From: Wuchereria bancrofti
Lineage: Eukaryota; Nematoda; Chromadorea; Rhabditida; Onchocercidae
Direction: 5' to 3'
DNA length: 64,000 nt
Assembly (NCBI GenBank): GCA_005281725.1
Contig: SSBO01000001.1
Span: forward strand, 8,708,115 to 8,772,114
How positions within the stretch are numbered: the first letter of the stretch is position 1; the number at the start of each line of letters is the position of its first letter. Made by a program: the position numbers and the translations under genes. The notes beneath the pieces were generated by a model, which worked only from the letters and a program-made list of their open reading frames with translations, ran no database searches and had not been told where the DNA came from. This document shows, piece by piece, positions 52,430 to 64,000 of this stretch.

Positions 52430-55400
52430 TCGATTGAGCTATGGGTTCCTCTTGTTCATTGTATCCTTCAATATTGCTGTTTTATCCTATGTTTCTTCTT
52501 TCTAAATTTCCAAAGGTTTAGAAAAAATAATTTGATAGGCATTGTACTTGTAATTAGGGATCCTAAGAGATCACATTGAGAAGCCAGGAAAATATTGTTC
52601 TTTTTATTGGTTCTTGGTCATTCCAAGGTTTTAGGGTTATTTGAATTATGTCTGTATCGGGTTCCAAATGATACCAAGGATCTTCTGAAACTCGTTTATT
52701 TCTGCTCGATCCTTTCAGGATTCTTAGAATTGAATTCTTAATTGTTTGGTAAGAATTTCTTAACATTTATTGAGACATCGTTAAAGATCATTTCTTGATA
52801 TTTCAGCAGAGCCTCATCGGTACACTTGGTTGATACTATAATGTTGTCGACATAGAGAATTTTTCTGATCTCATTGGCGAGCTCATTGCCGTAATTTTCC
52901 AAATGATAGTTAAATGTAGCCGATGATAAGAATGGTGAAGATATTACTCCAAATGGCACAGTTTAAATCGATAATGTTCACTATTATCTTCTGCCACTTG
53001 TCCTTTTATATCCTTTAATCAAAGGAATCGTATGCAGTTTCTTTCTGTTGGAATACTCTAACTGTGAAAATCCCTTTTTCATTGTCTGTTACTGTCACAA
53101 TTTCCATCATTCGGAAACAAAGCAGTACTCCTACTAGATCGGGAAGAGTTATAGGTCCCCGATATAATACGTCATTCAGATTCTTTCTTCCTTTTTGGTG
53201 TGAGGATGTATCATAAACGACCCTAAGTTTAGTTGTATCCTTGTTTGGAGTTATAACTTCATGGTGAGGTAAATAATGTAATACCAACTCTAGCTGATCG
53301 CGAATCGTTTATATTTGAGAAGTAAAAATTCATCGTTCTGAAATCGTTTAATTAAAGATCCTAAGCGACCAAAACATAATCCGAAATTGTCGTTCAACTT
53401 GCTGGATTCTTCCCATGGCCAAGCAACTTGGTATTTGCCACTGTTTTTGCGATATTTTTTTTGAACTTTTCTAAAATTTGTCCGTCATCCTGTAGATTAG
53501 GTTGTTCTTGTATTCCTACAAATCCCAACTTCTAGAATCGATCAATCTCTGGAATGTCAATATTAATATGTAACGGTGGTCTGATCCTCATTCTGAACGG
53601 AACAATATGTGCTCTTTGTTATCATCTTGTTGAGGTGATTACCACGCTGGCGATTACCATGCTTGTCTATATATCCACTTCCAGCAATCATAGGGCTGAC
53701 AATTATGTTAGTTAAAGAAAACCTGAATTTAAAAAAACACAGTTGAAATATATATATTAACAGAAAAAAGTTTCTCTAAAGAGATAAACTTGAAGAAATA
53801 GTTAACTCCGATAATTAGCTCAGGCTGTTTCCAACTGCTAATTTTTTCTATTAACGAAACAGAGTTAAAATATCTGATACATTGTCTCTGATGCATATTA
53901 CCCTTATTTTGTTTGTTAAATAGTATTACTATAGCTACAGGGTATAATATCTGCTTCTATAGTTTTTATTCCAATTCGCACTTTGACATAAAGCGATGTT
54001 GAGGATTCCTATTGCCAAACCCTGCAAATTTCACTTACTCGTAATCAATATCTTCTAGATTTAATCTTTTTGCTAGTTTCTTCGAGACACGTGTTGCTTG
54101 AATAGCACTATCGAATAAAACGACTTTATTTGAAACCTCATGCATATCTAAATTAATTCAACTTCTTTACTAAAAAGCAAAAAAAAACTTTCCTTTTATT
54201 TCGTCTTGAATGTTTTATTAATGGATTGATTATTGGATTGAATGAACTTTTTCGTTCTGTATCTTCTTTGGCCTAACTGATTGTGTTTGATCGTTATACT
54301 TAGTGTTATATTGTGATAACTTTTACAGTAGAAATATATACGTTTTCTTGTCTTGCAATTGATTGTGGTATGTCCTGGTTGAAGGCAGTTTAGACAGGCA
54401 TTGTTTTCTTTCAGTCGTTGCATTCTTTGTTCTACTTTAGGATATGTTTGGCATTCATTATTATCCCATTGGTTCTTATTGCAAAAGGCACAAGGTCTTT
54501 GGGTTTTGTTAATCTTCGTATTAGCTTTTGCATATGTTTTCAGCGTTCTTATAGTTAGAGCCGAAGTTTCTTCTTAAAACGGACTAATCGTTGATTAGTC
54601 CGTGAACCAATTTTACTTTTAGTTACCTTTTTCTCTTTCATGATGACAAAGAATTGGCTTCTCGTAACTTCGTTTCTTCGGATCAGTTTTGCTAAAAATT
54701 GTTTTAGCTTAGCTACTGACCATATTTCTAGTTTCCTCCTTTTGTTGATATACTCTGTCCAGAATCCGAGCAGTTTATTTTCAATGATAATTTTAAACTG
54801 GGTTGTTAGAGATTTTCACCCATTGCTTCAACTTGTCGAATTATTTCTTCAGTAGCTTCGACTATTATCTTCCACTCTCGATCATTTTTCTTAATGGAAT
54901 ATAAAGCAATTTTTTAATGATGTGTATTGCCCAAATTTTCCAATAAGGATTTTCCGTTCCGTATTACATCATAATTTTCTGGGGTTATATCATAATCCCT
55001 AGTGGCCAACAAGGCATCTCCCTTTAGACATGCAACTAAATAATTTAATTTTTGGATGTCTGGTATGTTTTGAAAATAGACTGCAGCTTTAATGCTACTC
55101 AGAATCCTCTCCACAGTTTAGGATAAGTTAACCGTTAGATGGTTGCTCCTTTATTTCGCCTTCTTTAAGGCGTTGGATATTAACTCTGAGTCACTCATAT
55201 ACATACTTATGGTTATGATGACTTCTGTACCTTCATTTATTAAGTTTAAAATATCTTTCTTATCTTCGATCATTTGGGCATATTTGTCTTCTTATTGTTT
55301 ATTCATTGCTGGAACCTGTTGTATGTATTGGATCCAATTAGTATTAACTGTTTCAAGTGCGCCAACATGCAGCTTGAGAAGCATTATTTTTTCTTCAATA

Positions 55401-55787
55401 ATTCCTTTTCGAGCCTCGTGCTGTTGATGGGTTTCTTCTCTTGTCTGCATTTGGTCCAACTGTATCAGATTCATTCCCTTTACTTCGAGAAGAATTTGTA
55501 CTTTTCCTTTGCCAGTTGTGCATTTTTAATTATAGTAGACATATCGTGACACCAATTTTGTAGTTCAGTTCATTAATTTGGGAGATTTGACAGTCGAGTC
55601 TTGGTAAGGGGTAATTGATGTTGCAGATTTTTAATATCCGGAACTTTAAAATATTCTATTAGAGTAGAAAATAAGGTAAAAAATATGTTCTATGAATCCT
55701 TTGCAAAATGTTTATACCTTAAACTCTTGTGACAAATAATGACATTTCTGCGAACCTTTTCGCTCTACGATTCTGCAATAAGCTCTG
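52430..55787 (-). mobile_element. BEL/Pao LTR retrotransposon body A (decayed)
   Basis: Reading the minus strand from the LTR at 55.8 kb: gag (DUF1759-like) with QNIPDIQKLNYLVACLKGDA at about 55110-54914; a CCHC zinc knuckle (CLNCLQPGHTTINC) near 54390; a retropepsin-like segment near 54110 reading VLFDSAIQATRVSKKLAKRL, where the family usually has DSG; the pre-RT KLRVVYDTSS near 53220; RT fingers/palm ([20 protein letters not shown]) near 52955 and the catalytic box LYVDNIIVS near 52840; and the post-RT segment ITSTMPIKLFFLNLWK near 52540. Frames are broken by several stops and frameshifts. RNase H, integrase and a 3' LTR were not found, so the copy is truncated at its 3' end. Confidence 0.85.
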
Positions 55788-56424
55788 TCGTGAAACTTGG
55801 GGTTCAGTCTGAATCCCCAAGTTTTGGCTTAGAATCGAACGGGACTTTCGTATGCTTTCCTTGTTTGTTATTGAGATTGGTATAGACGAATGTGTTGAAC
55901 GAAAGGTCTTTTATAACGATTTTATTCGCTAACAACCACAATATATAGATATTAATCTATAGCAGCAATATGATAATTTCGTAGTGTATCTACGAATGAG
56001 ATGACGAAAATTGATGGCTTGATGAGGAATTTAATGGAATTAAATGAATTTTGGGTAAGAGAGAGCAGCCGAACTGTAGCTTACTGGTTAAAAAAGCTGG
56101 TGAAGGCAAAGGGTTTAAATCCTTATATAGTAGGCACTGACTTGCAACAAGAGCATGATTATTGAGTAAGGAGCCTTTAGATGATCTTCACTCTTTATAT
56201 AGTAAGAGATAAGGGTTTTAATATTGTAGCTTCTCAAAGGATGATTATCAGCTTAGAAGATCTTTACGATATTTCGACATTGCAAGCAAATTTAATTTGA
56301 AACAAAGGAGTAGTTTTTAATATTTAAACAATGCATATAACATTTGTTAACTACTGAAATTTTCTAGACAAACAGATAGATTCAGCTACAATGGGAAGAT
56401 GAATGTTAGAATAATGATTGCTTA
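55788..56424 (-). repeat. BEL/Pao LTR A
   Basis: About 640 bp that match 56769-57385 in inverted orientation (shared: CAATCATTATT, CATCTTCCCATTGTAG, AAATTTGCTTGCAATGTCGA, CTACAATTCGGCTGCTCTCTC, AATAAAATCGTTA). It sits directly upstream of gag of body A and directly downstream of a pol tail on the same strand, so it can serve as either end. The boundaries are where similarity to LTR B stops. Confidence 0.8.
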
Positions 56425-56562
56425 CATGGTGTATAATTTGAAACAGTTTTACATTTCTAATGTTCAATTAAAACAAATTTTAGTATTATGGATTAATACA
56501 ATTTTATTTGATATATTTTGTAAGTTATTTGGAGGTTCGAGATTACGAAGCAGTTGGATACT

Positions 56563-56764
56563 TTAAAGATAGTTCGGTATCTTTGTTTGATTGCGTCGGT
56601 TTATGGCATTTCTAGTTCGTCGAGCGATAGATTCTTGTTCATCGACATTTTGAATTGATTTGACTTTGATTTCCAGTGAGTACAGCATATTCATCGGTCT
56701 GTTGAGAATTTTTCCTTGTGGTAATTCTATTGAGACTCTTCTTACTTCTCCATCCTTTCCTCTT
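56563..56764 (-). pseudogene. BEL/Pao pol C-terminal tail, orphan fragment
   Basis: The minus strand has an uninterrupted frame of about 66 codons, GKDGEVRRVSIELPQGKIL and onward to a stop at 56563-56565, containing RPMNMLYSLEI. This matches the end of BEL/Pao polyproteins (after integrase), typically GKDG..R.V....P.G...R....LYPLE. It is cut exactly where LTR B begins (about 56768), and is followed on its own strand by LTR A. Confidence 0.8.
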
Positions 56765-56768
56765 CAAA

Positions 56769-57386
56769 AGCAATCATTATTTTCAACACTCATCTTCCCA
56801 TTGTAGTTGAGCTTATATGCTTGTCTAGACATTTCCACCTGATAACAAAGAGTATGTGCATTGTTGAATATGTTAAAAATTACTCCTTTGTTCGAAATCA
56901 AATTTGCTTGCAATGTCGAAATATTGTAAAGGTCTTCTAAACTGATAGTCATCCTTTGGGAAGCTACAATATTAAAACCAATCTCTTACTATATAAAGGG
57001 CAAAGATCATCTGATAGCTCTTTACTCAATAATCATGCTGTTGTTGCAAGCCAGTGCCCAATATATAAGGATTTAAATCCTTTGTCTCAGGCAATTTTTT
57101 CCTTACCAGTAAGCTACAATTCGGCTGCTCTCTCTCACTCAAAATTCAGTTCATTTCCCCATCAATTTATTCATTTATCCATTTTCTTCATCTTATTCGT
57201 AGATACTCTATGAAATTATCGATATTGTTGCTATAGATTAATATCTATATATTGTGGTTGCTGGCGAATAAAATCGTTACAACAGACCTATCATTCAACA
57301 TTCATCTACACCAACCACAATAACAAACAAGGAAGGCCTTTGAGCATACGAAAGTTATATTCAAACTGAACCTCAACTTTCACAAT
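56769..57386 (+). repeat. BEL/Pao LTR B
   Basis: Inverted match of LTR A, now in plus orientation and followed at 57394 by TGGTGCCATGAACTGGGA, a decayed form of the TGGTGCCGAAACCCGGGA primer-binding site often found in BEL/Pao elements. It is thus the 5' LTR of body B. Confidence 0.8.
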
Positions 57387-59680
57387 TATTTTTTGGTGCC
57401 ATGAACTGGGAAATATGCCTGAAAGTATAACTAAAGAAAGCGAAATACCAAAATCGAGAATTCGAGAACTTCTTACCGAAACAGACGAACTCGAGTCAAA
57501 CACTTTCGCGAGAGGAATTCAAGCAACAATACAAAATCAAATCGCGAATCGTCAAAGAGATCACACATCTCGAATATTATGCTGGGTTGCTCGAAGCAGC
57601 CAATCAAAAATGGTTGGATATCATTCAGAGCTTGACAATTACGACGAAGAGAAAGGAAGAAGAGGCGAAATATGCCAATATGGTCGATGATCCACAAGGT
57701 ATTTTAAGCTTGTTTAGAACAAGAGAAACTATTATAACCCTTAAAATATATAGTGATGAATATTGCTTGGTACTTCAACATTTAAATCAAGAATATACCA
57801 GAGAATCATTTTCAAAAAATAGTATGATTTTCATAAATCAAGCGGAGATAAAACTCCCACAATTACTACTAATAACATTTAGTGGGGATCCAAAATTGTG
57901 GAGGTGTAGTTTCAAGGCGGCAGTTCATGAGCAAAACATCCCAGATATTCAGAAGTTGAACTACTTGATATTGTTGGCAAATAGGCCGAAAGTATTAATA
58001 CAGTAACTAAGAATCAAGGGAGGGCGCTAACAAAGGAGTCAAACTAACAGGCAACCAGATAATAAAAATGCAATTTGACAATGTGGATATTTGACCTCAA
58101 CAAAAAGCCATTCTAAGCGGTATAGCAGGGCAATTTCTTTTTATGGATATTACAACGGATCGACGAATTGGGAGGCAGTGGTATTAGGACAATAACAGGA
58201 CGACGCGTGCATAGGATCCCAATCTTTGCGGAGTATTGCTAAGATTTCAGGTAATGGAAAACGTCATTGTATCAGACGTAGAAAAGGCTTTTTTACAGTT
58301 GGAATTAAAATGGGCTGATAGAAATTGCACGAGATTTTTATGGCTACAAAACATAGAAAACCCAATGGAAATCAACAACGTCAAGTGCTACCAATTCAAG
58401 AGAGACCTTTTGGAATAATATCATCACCATTTCTACTTTCCGCAACTCTGAATCATCATTTAGAAATCAACGAGAGTGATATAGCTAAAGAAATTAAGAA
58501 CTTATACGTAGACAACGTTTTGATATCATCAGCCACAAAAGAAGAAACCTTGAAGAAATACCAAGAAGTGAAACAAGTATTTAGTGAAGCAGCTATAAAT
58601 ATTCGAGGATTCTTATCCAATAATAAAGAGTTCAACGCTTATGTACCGAAAGATGACAAGTTTAAAAATGAAAAGATTAAAATTCTTGGGATTACCACAA
58701 CGACACAATCACACTAGAGCTCAAATCCTAGAAAGAAAAGGAAATAACTAAAAGAAACGTTCTACAATTTATAGCGTCTCAATACGACCTCCTGGGACTA
58801 ATTGTACCAATAAACATCAAATTGAAATTATTTCTTCAAAATCTCTGGAAAAAGAAGTATTCGTGGGATAAGCCGTTAGAAAAGGAAGATGTAGCAAAGT
58901 GGCAATCCCTTATTGAAGAATAGCCACAATTTATCAAAAACATTCCCCGAAAAACTATGGACACAAACGACGGTTTTACAATGCACGTGTTTACAGACGC
59001 CTCAGCTATTGCTTATTCAGCAGTAGTTTATATATCAACCAACGACGGCAATGAAAAAAAAACATCGTTAAGATTTTCAAAAGACTCGCTCCAGTAAAAG
59101 TTATTACGATACCGCGACTTGAATTGATGGGTGCTTTAATTGGAGTAAGAGCAGCGACGTTTGTTAAGAAGCAATTAGAATTAGAAGGAATCCCAACAAT
59201 CCTCTGGTTTGTTGGAATCCCAACAAAATGTATCTTACATTGGATACTAAATCGTACGAAATTGCAGCCAAAATTTATACAGAATCGAGTAGAAGAAATA
59301 AGGAAATCAAAGTTTTCCTTTCGATATATACCTAGTGAAACCAATCCAGCAGATATAGCAACAGGAGGAATTAAGCCAGAAGATTTAAAATACCAGAAAT
59401 TGTGGTGGAATGGGCCACATTGGTTAAATGAAGACGAAAAAAGTTGGCCAAATTGGACTTATCAAAATTTAGACGACAATATAGACGATGAAAAAGCTCG
59501 AGAAGTTGTAGTGGAAGCAATTACAAACCAAAATGGTGACAATTCCTATCAGATAATTAATATCAATCACTTTAGCAAATGGATGCGATTAGTAAGAACA
59601 ATTATCTGGTCGCTAAGATTCATCAAACGAATCACGAAAAATAGAGTGAAATGGATTGAACTATTATCGGATGTTGGCAA
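57387..59680 (+). mobile_element. BEL/Pao LTR retrotransposon body B (decayed)
   Basis: Plus strand after LTR B and the primer-binding site. Gag starts near 57415 (RIRELLTETDELESNTFARG), changes frame near 57600, and includes FSGDPKLW...EQNIPDIQKLNYL to a stop at 58006. The knuckle and protease are missing or degraded at 58010-58200. RT follows: VSDVEKAFLQLEL at 58270, FGIISSPFLLSATLNHHLE at 58410 and NLYVDNVLIS at 58500; then [20 protein letters not shown] at 58800, the RNase H start MHVFTDASAIAYSAVVYIS at 58982, and the pre-integrase SETNPADIATGG...LWWNGPHWL at 59335-59430. Stops and frameshifts are frequent. The element ends abruptly at the N at 59681, before integrase. Confidence 0.88.
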
Positions 59681-59684
59681 NTTG

Positions 59685-59696
59685 GGATCCGAATTC
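59685..59696. other. BamHI-EcoRI linker-like motif next to an N
   Basis: GGATCCGAATTC lies four bases after the single N at 59681, at the point where retrotransposon homology ends. Adjacent BamHI and EcoRI sites are typical of cloning linkers. It may mark a vector or linker remnant at an artificial join. Confidence 0.5.
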
Positions 59697-60501
59697 GTTT
59701 CCAATCGTTCGTTGCTTGCTGCAGCTGACTGACTCACTGGATATGCAATTTTCCCGAAGAAATTAAATAATCGAAATATTTTATTGGATTGTTTGATTCA
59801 AAAATTTTCCGATCATTTCCTTACTTTGTGTAATGTTTAACAATTATTAGCAAAATTTGCTATTTTCTTCAATTCGTTGTTTCTAAACATTTAGTTGTTT
59901 ATGCGACCGATCCTTCATGATCAATCGAAAATTAGTAAAATCTAGAAATTATTAGTGAAATGGCTGATCTTTGACTTATACATAATCTCTGAAATTTTTT
60001 GCTAAATGACATGATCACATGATTAGTACTGATGCAGTTTAATTTTTTTTTTTTTTGAATTGTTAGTTGAAGATGAGTTTTATTCATGTGCCTTTTTTAT
60101 TAATGTGCGGAGAATAAGAGTAATTTTCACGACATGTAGCCTGAGGAATCCGCATGTGAAGAGACAAAAGCAGATCATTTGCTTGAACATTATTTATTAC
60201 CTGAGCATTATTCAATAGTTGAATACTATTTATTCTCCTTCTTCCAGTGAAAGGGACAATTGCGCCATTTTTTCTTTTTATGTACATTTTGCACATCATA
60301 ACAAAGATTTATTTAGTAACGAACTAAAAAACATAATTGTCTATTGATATGAAGAGCATCAAATGTCGGATCTCTGTTTCATTATACTGAGTAAATATTG
60401 GAGAAAAGAAAAATTTGTTCAACATGTTAAAGGTTAAACTTGCTTTCTTATAATAAATGGAAAACAATTTTTTGCATATTGAATTTAAGTCAGTAGATTA
60501 G
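59697..60501. other. No gene seen
   Basis: Sequence after the join is unrelated to BEL/Pao. A 71-codon minus frame at 60084-60299 has no recognisable motif or clear splice support. Confidence 0.4.
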
Positions 60502-60850
60502 TTATCGTTGTACATTACTAACTGCATCACTATATTATCACTATATTATCGTTGTACATTACTAACTGCATCACTATATTATCACTATATTATCGTTGTA
60601 CATTACTAACTGCATCACTATATTATCACTATATTATCGTTGTACATTACTAACTGCATCACTATATTATCACTATATTATCGTTGTACATTACTAACTG
60701 CATCACTATATTATCACTATATTATCGTTGTACATTACTAACTGCATCACTATATTATCACTATATTATCGTTGTACATTACTAACTGCATCACTATATT
60801 ATCACTATATTATCGTTGTACATTACTAACTGCATCACCATATTGTCGCT
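60502..60850. repeat. 44-bp tandem satellite, about eight copies
   Basis: Unit TTATCGTTGTACATTACTAA followed by CTGCATCACTATATTATCAC and TATA. Copies start at 60502, 60546, 60590, 60634, 60678, 60722, 60766 and 60810. The first seven appear identical; the last diverges at its end (CACCATATTGTCGCTG). Confidence 0.95.
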
Positions 60851-63800
60851 GCGTATTCTCTTAGTGTGTGCTTATATTTTATCAATAATTTAAGTAGAAG
60901 AGTTCGAAAATTCTAAGCTAACATCCCTGAATGCTAATTCCTTCTTTTTGTTATTTGTTTTAAATAATAGTTTGAAATCGTATTAAAAGTTTATGGTATA
61001 CATTAGACTTTTTGAATGTAAGCCTGGAACAATTGTATTTTACTGGCTTTACTTCATGAAGAAAATGAAATAACTTTCATGAAAATTCGCACATTTAAGT
61101 AAATATTTGAAGGCGAAATTTTAAAGCGTCTTATTTTAAGCCGTTATTTAAAAATAAATTTAAATTAGAAAATATCAAATATTTATGTCGTTGTACCTTT
61201 AATTTTAAATCGCACGTTTGCACCGATGTAAATCATGGAGCCTAAAATATTTCAATTCCATTACAATCTAATTCATATATTATAAATTTCATACTCACGA
61301 ATTACACTTAGAAGTAGATGGTGCGATTGAATTATTTCATTATATCAAACTTTCACGAATAACGATGGAAGTGTTTAACTTAATAAATCAAATTGTAAAT
61401 AGCATAAAATAAATAGGGTAATCTATTACAGTACTTTAATGTATTTTAAAAATAATTTTTTTCGGGAAAAAATTTTGCAGAATAACATTTTCACCGTTAT
61501 AATTGATGAAATTGGTTTATTTGAAAGCTATGATTAGATCTAGAATTGGATGTAAAGTTGGATTTAATAGAAGATGTTGTAAATCTGATTTTGAGTTTTA
61601 TTGCTTCATAATTATTATTGAGTTTCATTTGGGATTTGTCACTTGCTAAAAATCAAAACCGGTCCTTTTTTCTTTTTTACAAATATTACACTTTCAATTG
61701 AACTGTATCTCTTATTAATACTTCTCTGCATAAATTATAAAGTTTTGAATTTAATCTATGAACGGGTAGTATCAGAGTAGTCGTTATTCATCTGATAATT
61801 TATTGTATTGCTTAATTGTTCGGGTGTAACTATAATTCTTATAAAAAAAAATTATGAGAAATTTGTATTTAAAAAAGTTAAAATTTCTTTATTATAAGGT
61901 GGCTTTTTCTTTTCCTTTTTTGAATTCCTATCAATTGTATTCATTTGTTGCTTATTTTACACACTTTTTTTGGTTCCTAAAATTTTTTCGCTTTATTTCG
62001 TTGTAAAAAGAGAAAGTGTGGTAGAGAAAAGAGAGAAATGGAATGCGAATTGATATGTGAAAAGAAAAGGGGGAAAAAGTATTTTTGACAGGAGCAACTG
62101 ACGCAATTGATCTTTGGTAAATCTTTCTTCCAGTCTCTTTCCCGATGGAAAAAGTGGAATTTGTGGGAAGAGATTCTCGTCGGGGGTACTTTTCTGGCAA
62201 TTTAACCAGTGAGAATGGGCGGGAGAGAAGTAGATGGGTAGTGTAAATGAACGACAATGTCGTGGAGAAAAGTAGATTGATGGACAAATAGTTGAATGCG
62301 ACAAGATGAAGAACAGAGGACGAGGCGGAGAGGTACGAGGCGCAAAGGTTCATGGCGAGGTGAGAGGGAAAAGGATGAGGGACTGGCCAATGATCAACGT
62401 GACATAACTTGTACGCCCAATTGTGCAAAATAAATTGATCTTTCGTCAAATGAAGCAGCAGCAGCAGCAGCAGTCTTTCATTCTTTTGGAACGTATTTAC
62501 AGCTATTTTACTTTTTTTTTTTGAAAAATTTTTACAATATTTGGTGATTTGAAATGTTAGTCTGATAATTTTTTGATTTAATATTTAAATTTGAAAACTT
62601 TTTGCTTTGATTTTTGAATTCGAAAGGTTGAAAGGTTGCGAAGTTGCCTTTTTTGCTTATTTACATTATTATGCAAACAAACGATTTTTTCTTCTTTTTG
62701 AAGGTTATGATGATTGTTTGCTCTTCATCTATTTCCCAGCTGTTGCATTAATTAGCAATTATCAGTTAGTTGGTAATAATTATCAGTAGGCAATTTTTTG
62801 ATGATACAGGAAATAAATTTTTTGCGGTTTTTCCAGTTGAGTAATTTCATTTTTTTTTTTTAAGAAATTTAAGTAGTTATCATTTACAATTGCATTAGTG
62901 GAACGAAACTTTATTTTGCGGCATTTAAAGACTAATGTTTCAATCTCATTTAAAACTATAAATGTTGCAAACTGCAAATTTTAACTTGTAATTGTTAATT
63001 TGAAAGTGAGAGACAAAAAAACTTGAAACTGATAAAAAGGATCAGTTGATTGTTTTGCTTTTTTGATGTAAATTCAATTTTAGTTCATTAATTAACTCCC
63101 ACATAACATCAAAGAGACAGAGGAAATTATTTTTGCCGGTAAATAAAATCCAGTAAATAAAATTTTCTTCCATCTGTAATATTCCTCCACCCCTCCTTGC
63201 CTTCCATCAACTTTCTTCTTGCATCTCTTCACTCCGTATAATTACCAATTTTACCGCAAATCTGTTTTTAATGATAAGATTGATTAATAATGCAACGTTA
63301 ATTTATACTTAAATCACTTGGATGACTAATTGGTTGATTCATCGCTAATTGTCCGAAGATAACTGATCAAATGCAATTGGCGATTTTTCTTATCATTAAA
63401 ATAGAAGAGAAATATCACTGCGATTCCTTTGTTTTTCCAAGTTATCTTCCTTACTTTCTTCATTTTTTTCCCGTTTAACTGCAGTCTTTTTCTCTTTTTG
63501 TTTTAATGATAAGATTAAATGAGTAGACATAGTAGCAGATTTCATTTTAATCATCATTCATACAATTTTGTCATTTAAATAATTAAATATTATGCTAAAA
63601 TTTTACAGAAAAAGATAAAATGATAGCGATGTTCTATTAAAATGTAACTGCTACATGGAGTGTATCTCTTAATTTTGAAAACGAATATAAGAAGTTTTTT
63701 TCGTTTTATCTTTTAACAAAACAAAAAAGGTAAATAAATATTTTTGTCATTTACTGTCGTTTTAATCATTTTTGAAAACGAGAGGAATAATGAACATCTT

Positions 63801-64000
63801 GCAAAACTAAATTTTGTAATTGATTTTCGAACATGCTAAATTCTAAATTAGATAATTGAAAGTCATTATTTTGATATTAACTTTAATTTTTGGTATTTTT
63901 TTTTCAACTCAACAATCAAAAAAAAAAAAATGGTAGGAAAAAGAATATTTTATTTAACAAATTTTGAATTATAATTAATGTAAAATATGAGAAGTAGTTT
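60851..64000. other. Intergenic, no convincing gene
   Basis: AT-rich sequence with no phase-matched exons. At 62030-62420 is a less AT-rich, G- and purine-rich plus strand that leaves overlapping open frames on the minus strand (up to 165 codons). Their composition (Ser, Phe, Pro, Leu) reflects the base bias and no domain is visible. A (CAG)n-type run lies at 62454-62473. Confidence 0.45.

Noticed and set aside
52256..52579. 107-codon plus-strand frame with hydrophobic stretches
   Set aside because: It is antisense to the post-RT segment of BEL/Pao body A (minus-strand ITSTMPIKLFFLNLWK), so it is a shadow.
60084..60299. 71-codon minus-strand frame beside the linker-like motif
   Set aside because: Composition is more balanced than background, but there is no motif, no clear acceptor and no partner exon.
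61952..62449. 165-codon minus-strand frame, the longest but one in the window
   Set aside because: Two other overlapping frames are open in the same base-skewed region, no domain is visible, and there is no splice context.
1..64000. CRISPR arrays, bacterial operons, rRNA genes
   Set aside because: Tandem repeats lack spacers of unique sequence, genes are intron-rich, and no rRNA core sequence was seen.

Overview
Nuclear DNA of an AT-rich eukaryote, most likely a nematode. Most introns are GT..AG and many end in the nematode-like acceptor TTTCAG or TTTTAG. There is an odr-4 orthologue (a nematode-named chemoreceptor-trafficking gene), and decayed BEL/Pao retrotransposons whose reverse transcriptase reads YVDN. 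A filarial or other spirurid worm is my inference; no single sequence proves the species. The window is draft assembly: an 11-base N gap (27212-27222) lies between two copies of the same ~424 bp, and a single N (59681) sits beside a restriction-linker-like motif.

Layout. 98-2462 (-): small cysteine-rich protein, three exons. 2.5-17.5 kb: gene-poor, very AT-rich DNA with microsatellites, a 240-bp (TGAA)60 tract, degenerate minisatellites and one ~0.83-kb foldback element. 17.5-27 kb (-): an unrecognised, possibly mitochondrial protein gene (seven exons found), odr-4 (nine exons, about 464 aa), and a membrane-anchored RING E3 ligase resembling RNF5/RNF185. 28.5 kb: tRNA-Gly(UCC) (-). 29.7 kb: tRNA-Leu(UAA) (+). 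31.9-36 kb (+): APMAP/strictosidine-synthase-like membrane protein, nine exons. 36.4-39.25 kb (-): divergent PP1-type Ser/Thr phosphatase, convergent with APMAP. 40.1-42 kb: two diverged copies of a repeat. 42.8-47.8 kb (+): multi-exon gene with a ZSWIM/FAR1-type zinc DNA-binding module and no transposase core. 48-52 kb: sparse, with coding-like relics. 52.4-59.7 kb: two decayed BEL/Pao elements in opposite orientation, LTR facing LTR, with a stray pol tail between them. 60.5 kb: 44-bp satellite, about eight copies. 60.85-64 kb: no convincing gene.

ODR-4 and the RING ligase are both ER-membrane quality-control or trafficking factors in known families, but their adjacency here need not be functional. 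Gene models were built by matching reading phase across splice sites by eye. Where a total is given (gene 1, odr-4, APMAP, PP1, zinc-finger gene) the summed coding length is a multiple of three, which supports the models. No homology search was run; family names rest on recognised motifs.
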